Positions 16,204 to 20,504 of a stretch of DNA of 20,504 nucleotides are shown here, piece after piece. Origin of the DNA: a virus; the IMG/VR virus record IMGVR_UViG_3300035698_013228, positions 1 to 20,504 of that record, one strand, 5' to 3'. The notes under the pieces are model-generated. The model saw only the letters and a list, made by a program, of their open reading frames with translations, did no database searches and was not told the DNA's origin. A program made the position numbers and the translations under genes. The stretch's first letter is position 1, and each line of letters begins with the position of its first letter.

Positions 16204-16305
16204 ACTCACGGTTGCGGTAAACACCAAAGCCCTCACTAATTTATGGGATGTGATCATCATATCCCTTTCACTCAAACGCTGACGAGCATCATACGTCTAA
16301 TCATT

Positions 16306-16605
16306 ATGTTATTATCTGAAGTTAAAACTAAATTAAATATCACTACTCTTAACCTTAATACATCTACGGATGCTGACGGCAAACCAACCGTGGATAAGAA
16401 GACTGGTAAGGCTGGCCAATGGTTACGTCACTGGGATGAGGAGACTCGTTCGGCAATATCTATAGGTCTTGACCTATACACTAAGCTTAAGGCTGGGGAA
16501 CAGATTACCACTCTTGGAGTTCAAACCGAAACTCGGACCGGAGCAAAAGGAGATTACACGGCTCATAGAATCGTGCAATACAAGGAGGCAGAATTCTCCC
16601 TATAA
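16306..16605 (+). CDS. Small conserved protein, paralogue A
   Basis: 99 residues from ATG 16306, chosen because the start aligns exactly with the paralogue at 16786; upstream in-frame codons from 16243 are probably not translated. Sequence: MLLSEVKTKLNI, LNTSTDADGKPTVDKKTGKA, GQWLRHWDEETRSAISI, and a C-terminal GDYTAHRIVQYKEAEFSL. About 54 of 99 residues match the second copy, with the block GxxWLRHWD and the C-terminus best kept. It has no signal peptide or membrane segment and I do not recognise the family. Its base composition is more C-rich than that of the paralogue. Possible roles include DNA or partner binding; not determinable here. Confidence 0.75.
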   Translation: MLLSEVKTKLNITTLNLNTSTDADGKPTVDKKTGKAGQWLRHWDEETRSAISIGLDLYTKLKAGEQITTLGVQTETRTGAKGDYTAHRIVQYKEAEFSL

Positions 16606-16785
16606 GGAATCGAGATGGAATGAGGGTGGAAACATCCTCTTTCCCTCTTCTCATACTTATCCCAAGGCCCTCACTTATTATTCACATTTCTTTCTCATTA
16701 TTTATTTAAGTTAAATTGTTATTTAGTTTATTTAGGTATTATGGGGATTAGGCAATTTTGCCACAACACATCTAAATATAAAAGG

Positions 16786-17085
16786 ATGAACATTAGTGAA
16801 GTAAAAGAAAAAGTTGGTATTAGTCAATTCCAATTAAATGTATCAACAGATGCATCGGGAGAACCAACAGTCGACAAAGAGACTGGAGTTATTGGTGGCT
16901 GGTTAAGACACTGGGACAACGACAATCGAGTAGCTGTAAGTATAGCTAAAGAGTTAATGTTGGAGATTAAAGAAGATCCTACAATAGGAACTTTAGGTAT
17001 CCAAAAAGAAATACGTAGTGCAGAGTTGGGAGACTATGTTGCTTACCGTATTGTTAAGTATAAAGCAGCAGAATTTACATTATAA
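16786..17085 (+). CDS. Small conserved protein, paralogue B
   Basis: 99 residues from ATG 16786, with AAAGG just before it, the same length as paralogue A. Conserved parts: MNISEVKEKVGI, LNVSTDASGEPTVDKETG, GGWLRHWDNDNR, LGIQKEIRSAELGDYVAYRI and the ending YKAAEFTL. It uses AT-rich codons, like the rest of the phage, whereas copy A is C-rich, so the two did not diverge by simple recent duplication in place. It is followed after 16 bases by the terminator. A frame open upstream from 16741 is likely leader; that leader holds a GGCAA/TTGCC hairpin. Confidence 0.75.
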   Translation: MNISEVKEKVGISQFQLNVSTDASGEPTVDKETGVIGGWLRHWDNDNRVAVSIAKELMLEIKEDPTIGTLGIQKEIRSAELGDYVAYRIVKYKAAEFTL

Positions 17086-17101
17086 CATGTAGATTGCTAG
17101 T

Positions 17102-17130
17102 AATAGAGAGGGCTACACGCTCTTTCTATT
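17102..17130 (+). terminator. Hairpin terminator of the small rightward gene cluster
   Basis: AATAGAGAGGGC (17102-17113) pairs with GCTCTTTCTATT (17119-17130) over 12 positions, two of them G-U, around a TACAC loop. A T-rich GCTTTATATTTATT follows. It stands 16 bases after the stop of paralogue B and closes that cluster. Confidence 0.75.
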
Positions 17131-17850
17131 GCTTTATATTTATTGTTTAGTTGAATACATTGGCTTGAATGTCCAGGAAATCTTTATCCCACTATTTCTC
17201 CTTTATAAACCATCTAAATAACACACTAAATACTAATTAATAGCTAAATGTTAAAATATCATTTATACATTATTGTTTGCAACTATCATTTAGACACAGA
17301 GGAAGGGAACAACTTGAGACATGAGGGAACGTATGAACTTTTAGGGGCGGGAATGTAGCTAATTATAAGTAACATTTGAAATTGCTAGGTGTTTGGGTAA
17401 TTCCAAAGATTGGTTCGAATCCTTTCATTCTCACTAACAGGTATAAGAGATTGTTTCGTACCATGTAGCTATAGGCTATAGTATCGTTAACAGTAACATA
17501 ATAAAGAGACTCTTTAATTATAGTTGAAATCTTATACCACATAATACATAAGCCAAACTTGTAACCTGGTGATCCTATAGAGTTACAACATACCTTAATC
17601 CTATGAAATAGTATAACAGTGTGTTCCACTTTAAAGTAATTAGAAGTCCTAAGAGACTCGACCTGAAAAGCTGAGAGTAATTAACTCGGTCGGACACCCC
17701 AAATTTCACATCTAGTTATATGAACTATAAAACACTCCAAATTAACATAGGACTTATGTAAAACTATTTATAGTTATCTAAGACGTTGTAAGTACAGTAG
17801 GTTGGGGTACCCTGGGTGGGCTGTCAATTTTATCGATTTATGTTTTTGCT
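17131..17850 (+). other. 720-base stretch without a credible gene; hairpin-rich, possible structured RNA
   Basis: No convincing coding frame. It holds many perfect stems: GGTATAAGA (17440-17448) with TCTTATACC (17530-17538), TAAAGA/TCTTTA (17502-17516), TTGTAAC/GTTACAA (17559-17588), ACATA/TATGT (17745-17759), AACTA/TAGTT (17762-17775) and a CGACC...GGTCG stem near 17660-17692. A tRNA-like piece lies at 17349-17433. The end (17800-17820) is rich in G. Most likely a large non-coding RNA or a decayed tRNA cluster; strand is inferred from the plus-strand neighbours. Confidence 0.4.
17349..17433 (+). other. tRNA-like element, probably degenerate
   Basis: GGGAATG (17349-17355) pairs with CATTCTC (17426-17432) like a 7-bp acceptor stem (one G-U), followed by A, with TA after the 5' arm as in tRNAs and GTTCGAATC near the 3' end as in a T arm. 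However, the T stem reads ATTGG against CCTTT; removing four bases (ATTG, 17409-17412) would restore a perfect AAAGG/CCTTT stem. The D and anticodon arms do not fold normally and no anticodon can be assigned. Not callable as a functional tRNA. Confidence 0.35.
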
Positions 17851-18105
17851 ATGAATAGCAGAACATGGAAGAAAAAAGAAGCTTTTGTTTTAATGCTTAT
17901 TGGATTACCTTTGTTTATCTCAACTTATTTTCGAGATCGTAAAGTAAGAAAAGAGATAAAAATAAATCAAGTAGTACCTCAACAGGACGTCTACCAACTT
18001 CAGCAGAATCAATATTTTAGTGAACGATTTGGTAAAAAGCCAAAAATGAATCGTTATCAAAAAGTTAAGCTGTATTTTAGAACTTTATTTAATTCAAACA
18101 ATTAA
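17851..18105 (+). CDS. Small single-pass membrane protein
   Basis: 84 residues, ATG at 17851. Short basic N-terminus (MNSRTWKKKEA), one hydrophobic span at residues ~11-27 (AFVLMLIGLPLFISTYF), then a basic, Gln-rich tail (QQDVYQLQQNQYFSERF, ending FRTLFNSNN), predicting a single membrane segment with a cytoplasmic tail or the reverse. No recognised domain. Four bases separate it from the next gene, also a membrane protein, so they are likely co-expressed. A holin-like or membrane-modifying role is possible but unsupported. Confidence 0.65.
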   Translation: MNSRTWKKKEAFVLMLIGLPLFISTYFRDRKVRKEIKINQVVPQQDVYQLQQNQYFSERFGKKPKMNRYQKVKLYFRTLFNSNN

Positions 18106-18109
18106 AATC

Positions 18110-18301
18110 ATGGGAACATTAATATATCAACTATTAATTATCTACATATTGTCTGCATTTGCAGTATTTATGTGGGATAAAGTAGCAAGAGGGACGTATA
18201 AAATGAGTTGGGTAAAATCAAAAGAGATTTTTATTCCAGTTTACAATACAATCATGGCTATACAGCTATGGACACAATTTAACCCTTACAAAGGCAACTG
18301 A
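18110..18301 (+). CDS. Small membrane protein
   Basis: 63 residues, ATG at 18110, TGA at 18299. The N-terminal half is hydrophobic (residues ~4-21, LIYQLLIIYILSAFAVFM), followed by a basic loop (WDKVARGTYKMSWVKSKE) and a second, weaker hydrophobic stretch (IFIPVYNTIMAIQLW). No ribosome binding site of note. It follows the previous gene after four bases. Family not recognised. Confidence 0.6.
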   Translation: MGTLIYQLLIIYILSAFAVFMWDKVARGTYKMSWVKSKEIFIPVYNTIMAIQLWTQFNPYKGN

Positions 18302-18356
18302 AGGGAGTAAGAACAAAATTAACATCGAGTATTATTAACACTTAAACAAAAAACAG

Positions 18357-18794
18357 ATGATTAAAATTAATTATGTATTGCCTTATCCGGAAGTTGAGTA
18401 TTTAGAATCGTTAGCAGAATTATTAGCTGGGATTTCTGATGTTATTCTCATTACAGGGATACAAACAGAAAGTGGAGAAATCAAGGAATGTCAAATTGTA
18501 GTTAGGGAATCAACACCCACTTTTAATTTGGGTATTCTTATGGGTAGACACTTAGAAAATTATTCTTTACAAATAGAAGCAATAGAAGGAGAAGAAGCAG
18601 CTTTTAGAGAGCAAATGATAGAGAGATCAGACGAAGAAGCTGCAGCCATCCTAGAAAAGATCTATGAAGAAGAAAAAGAAGGTTTTTCTTCTAAACAAGA
18701 AAAATTAGTAGAAGAAGAATTACCTGTAAAGGAATTAGAAGGAAGAGTATTAAAATTATTAGCTAGTTTACTAGAAAGAAAATTTAAGAAATAA
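18357..18794 (+). CDS. Acidic soluble protein of unknown function
   Basis: 145 residues, ATG at 18357 in an A-rich context (ACAAAAAACAG) typical of Bacteroidota starts. The first ~85 residues are mixed (YPEVEYLESLAELLAGIS, VILITGIQTESGEIKECQIV). The rest is strongly acidic and helical (EEEKEGFSSKQEKLVEEELP), likely a coiled coil, ending in a basic LLERKFKK. No catalytic motif. The stop codon lies at the foot of an 8-bp hairpin, which begins the structured leader of the next gene. Confidence 0.7.
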   Translation: MIKINYVLPYPEVEYLESLAELLAGISDVILITGIQTESGEIKECQIVVRESTPTFNLGILMGRHLENYSLQIEAIEGEEAAFREQMIERSDEEAAAILEKIYEEEKEGFSSKQEKLVEEELPVKELEGRVLKLLASLLERKFKK

Positions 18795-18866
18795 ATACTT
18801 TTGATAAGTATTTGGATTGGGTCGTGAGTGACTGATATGCCTCTTGGGGAGCTGAGAGGTTATATC
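18793..18866 (+). promoter_or_regulatory. Structured leader with two strong hairpins
   Basis: AAATACTT/AAGTATTT (18793-18813) is an 8-bp perfect hairpin with loop TTGAT. GATATGCCTCT (18834-18844) pairs with AGAGGTTATATC (18855-18866), 11 pairs with one G-U and one bulged base, around a 10-base loop TGGGGAGCTG. Neither has a following T run, so they are unlike simple terminators. They lie in the 107 bases before the membrane protein gene at 18902 and could be a cis-regulatory leader or small RNA. Confidence 0.4.
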
Positions 18867-18901
18867 AAATTTATAAACATTAATACAAAAAAAACATTAT
18901 T

Positions 18902-19450
18902 ATGTACAAATTAAACAGTAAAGGAAACACAGCAAAATTCTACGAATGGATGTGGAATGCAGACGTTAAGAAATTTAGTACTATGTGCCCATATTTTTGG
19001 AAATATGTAGGATCAATTCTTATATTACCATTGATATTGCTGACAAAAGGAATTTATTTCTTTGTACCAAGGAAGAAAAAAGGGAGAGAAAAATTAACTT
19101 ACATAGGTAATATGACTACAGTTAAAAAAGCAGGGGATAAAATAGATATATTTTTTACTGCGAACAAACATTGGGATAGGTTACTTAATTTAGTTAAATG
19201 GATTTTTATAGTGTTTGTTTCAGTGATAGGAGCTATATTAGTTATAACTATAATCCTAGGATTTTGGCTTCATACAATTAAAGCATTATATATAGTAGGA
19301 GGAATGACATTATTTATATTATTCATAATGGGATTATTTTATTTAATGGAAATAAAAGTGGTTAGAAAAACTTTAAAAGCACCTTTTATATTTGTAGCAA
19401 ACATAGTAAGTAGTACATATCATAACTATTGCCCTCGAGTAGAGTGGTAA
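18902..19450 (+). CDS. Multi-pass membrane protein
   Basis: 182 residues, ATG at 18902 behind an A-rich leader. Polar N-terminus (MYKLNSKGNTAKFYEWMWNA), then three likely membrane spans: about residues 35-54 (YVGSILILPLILLTKGIYFF), 99-122 (WIFIVFVSVIGAILVITIIL) and 130-148 (LYIVGGMTLFILFIMGLFYL). The loops are basic. The C-terminus (SSTYHNYCPRVEW) is polar. The N-terminal CPYFWKYVGS segment resembles membrane proteins I associate with Bacteroidota phages. Function unknown; holin or host-envelope modification are possibilities only. Confidence 0.7.
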   Translation: MYKLNSKGNTAKFYEWMWNADVKKFSTMCPYFWKYVGSILILPLILLTKGIYFFVPRKKKGREKLTYIGNMTTVKKAGDKIDIFFTANKHWDRLLNLVKWIFIVFVSVIGAILVITIILGFWLHTIKALYIVGGMTLFILFIMGLFYLMEIKVVRKTLKAPFIFVANIVSSTYHNYCPRVEW

Positions 19451-19466
19451 TCTAAAACTTTTTAAG

Positions 19467-19586
19467 ATGAAGAGAAAGCATATATTATTATTAGCATTAG
19501 TATTGATTATATTTAGTAGCTGTGTATCAACAACTCATTGTAGCACAAAGAGCACAAAAAGAAGTGGATATATAGTAAATAGATAA
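19467..19586 (+). CDS. Small lipoprotein
   Basis: 39 residues, ATG at 19467, TAA at 19584. A signal peptide with basic start (MKRKHILLLALVLIIF) leads to a lipobox FSSC with cysteine at residue 19, so the mature protein would be a short lipid-anchored peptide of about 21 residues (CVSTTHCSTKSTKRSGYIVN). Such small phage lipoproteins are common in Bacteroidota phages and some block superinfection, but that role is not shown here. It starts 17 bases after the membrane protein gene. Confidence 0.7.
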   Translation: MKRKHILLLALVLIIFSSCVSTTHCSTKSTKRSGYIVNR

Positions 19587-20257
19587 TTAAAGTTCTTTGC
19601 TTGAAGATAAACGATAGTATTCAGACCTGAAAAAGTGGTTAACTATAACTGTATCAGCAGTTGTGTTTATTGGGGTTGGAACTGATACCAACCCTCAAGC
19701 ATTAAGTTTATAACGGTATAGCCTTAATCTTACAGGAAAAACTCTTTTAAAAGGACTAAAGTAGTATCTTCCATAACTGAAATTTGGACAAAGAACTTTT
19801 ATTAAATGGTCAAACCGATGACCAAGTGATTATAACAGATGAGAGTCAATAAGCTGTACTAGACGAAATGACTAGTGTATCACTAAATAAAGATAGAATA
19901 TAAATTGTAAGTTTATTAAAACTTAAAGAAGATGATGGTTTGTTTTAACCTGTCCACTGCAACTTACATATTAAATTTATCAAGTGTGCCAACTGTATTG
20001 TAATATGTTGGATACGGGCGAAAATTGGGATAAGTTACTTAGAGTATACCAATGATTAATCAGCACTTAGGAGTTTACAAACAAGAGATAATAGGGATTA
20101 TGGGGTTAGTTAGTAGCTACAAAATAATGATTTATCTCGAGACCATTTAATAATTTAGATGGTGCTAAACACAAACATAGCGTATAAGATCCGAGTTTAA
20201 TTACGTTGACGAAAATTGATACATTGTAGGGCAAGAGCTACAAGCTATGCTTGTTAT
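19587..20257 (+). other. 670-base stretch without a credible gene; hairpin-rich
   Basis: No normal coding frame. Stems: ATAACTG/CAGTTGT (19645-19664), GGGTTGG/CCAACCC (19673-19694, 8-base loop), TGGTC/GACCA (19807-19824, 8-base loop), TAAGTTT/AAACTTA (19908-19925) and ACAAGC/GCTTGT (20240-20254, triloop). Short protein-like pieces also appear, such as DLKKWLTITVSAVVFIGVG after a TAG at 19615 (TTG 19597 to TAA 19713), and NLDKELLLNGQTDDQVIITD near 19780-19840, but TAA and TGA interrupt the latter. It may be a structured RNA or decayed coding sequence; I cannot decide. Confidence 0.35.
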
Positions 20258-20504
20258 GGGGCCGACCGGAATTGATTTCGTGTCTAATCTATAATATTCA
20301 GCGAGAGACAACTCTAAACATAGGTGAAATTCTTTAAATGGAAAACAACTAAGTACGCAGGAAACTGCACAGGTAGAAGCTAACATGAGTGTTGTTCACA
20401 ACATTATAGCAGGTGGGAAGAGAGTAGTGTCAGACACTATGCTTTGGGAACCTAAGCTTCAAATGGCAGCATAGAAGTCATAGTCCAAAAAAGGTTTAGG
20501 AGGA
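20258..20504 (+). ncRNA. ssrA: Candidate tmRNA, 5' part only
   Basis: The 5' end reads GGGGCCGACCGG, AATTGA, then TTTCGTG. As I recall, Bacteroidota tmRNAs begin GGGGCTGACCGG..TTGA...CGTG, so about 18 of 25 positions agree, including the acceptor strand GGGGC and the D-analogue. About 80 bases on, TTTAA.TGG then AAAACAACTAAGTACGC resembles the known tag entry (TTTAATTGG, GAAAATAACTACGC), but with two extra bases that spoil the usual tag frame. A small AGAG/CTCT hairpin lies between them. The 3' half, with the matching acceptor strand and T arm, would be outside the window. A short ACAAGC/GCTTGT hairpin ends four bases before it. Confidence 0.4.

Larger units (their letters stand above)
15710..16678 (+). 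repeat. Recurrent CTCACTAAT-like intergenic motif
   Basis: Copies lie between genes at 15715-15721 (CACTAAT after C5), 15910-15918 (CTCACTAAT), 16229-16240 (GCCCTCACTAAT) and 16667-16678 (GCCCTCACTTAT). An inverted near-copy is at 15678-15686 (CTTAGTGAG). Each direct copy lies before one of the small rightward genes, so it may be a regulatory site; it does not resemble the TTG/TAnnTTTG promoter. Confidence 0.4.

Noticed and set aside
16027-16275. A minus-strand frame opposite the small rightward genes
   Set aside because: It overlaps 15943-16203 antisense; the plus-strand frame shares the C-rich codon bias of its neighbours.
17363-17629. An 88-codon minus-strand frame in the gene-free gap
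   Set aside because: Its end (MKGFEPIFGI) is the usual reverse-strand reading of a tRNA-like T arm, and it crosses several perfect hairpins; composition does not look like protein.
17621-17698. A tRNA from GTGTTC to GGACAC
   Set aside because: A 6-bp acceptor-like stem exists, but there is no T-loop consensus and no anticodon arm.
20201-20386. A 61-codon minus-strand frame near the right edge
   Set aside because: It lies antisense to the tmRNA-like 5' end and has cysteine-rich, low-likelihood composition with no ribosome binding site.
1-20504. CRISPR array
   Set aside because: No regularly spaced direct repeats of 20-40 bases were seen.

Overview
This window is a piece of an AT-rich tailed-phage genome whose host is probably a member of the Bacteroidota. 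The left two thirds is a leftward (minus-strand) virion block in the order endolysin, small pre-terminase genes, large terminase, portal, acidic scaffold-like protein, major capsid protein, three further virion proteins, and an Ig/PKD-type surface protein cut by the window edge. Gene order and protein lengths (TerL 722, portal 805, capsid 496 residues) best fit a crAss-like phage (Crassvirales) or a close relative; this rests on recognition by eye, not on a search. A promoter of the Bacteroidota type (TTG, 19 bases, TAACTTTG) sits just upstream of the block.

Layout. 1-14315: a tightly packed minus-strand operon with many start/stop overlaps. 14317-15600: the operon head and a homing endonuclease of the GIY-YIG/NUMOD1 type. 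Here three separate reading frames are broken only by TAG, never internally by TAA or TGA. 15601-15804: a divergent junction with a 9-bp G/C inverted repeat around an A/T-rich core. 15805-17085: small rightward genes of more C-rich composition, including two paralogues of identical length, with a repeated CTCACTAAT-like motif between genes, ending at a clear hairpin terminator (17102-17130). 17131-17850: no credible gene; hairpin-rich with tRNA-like pieces. 17851-19586: small rightward genes for membrane proteins, an acidic protein and a lipoprotein, with a structured leader at 18793-18866. 19587-20504: no ordinary gene; many hairpins, and at 20258 a sequence that looks like the 5' end of a Bacteroidota-type tmRNA.

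How it works together. The minus-strand block would be the late programme: DNA packaging (TerL, portal, pre-terminase proteins), head building (scaffold, capsid), neck/tail and surface proteins, and lysis (amidase). The winged-helix and HU/IHF-like proteins at its head may regulate expression or bind DNA. The plus-strand side carries small accessory proteins and probable RNAs. The two features most worth following are the amber-only interruptions next to the late promoter and the RNA-like, gene-free stretches on the right.
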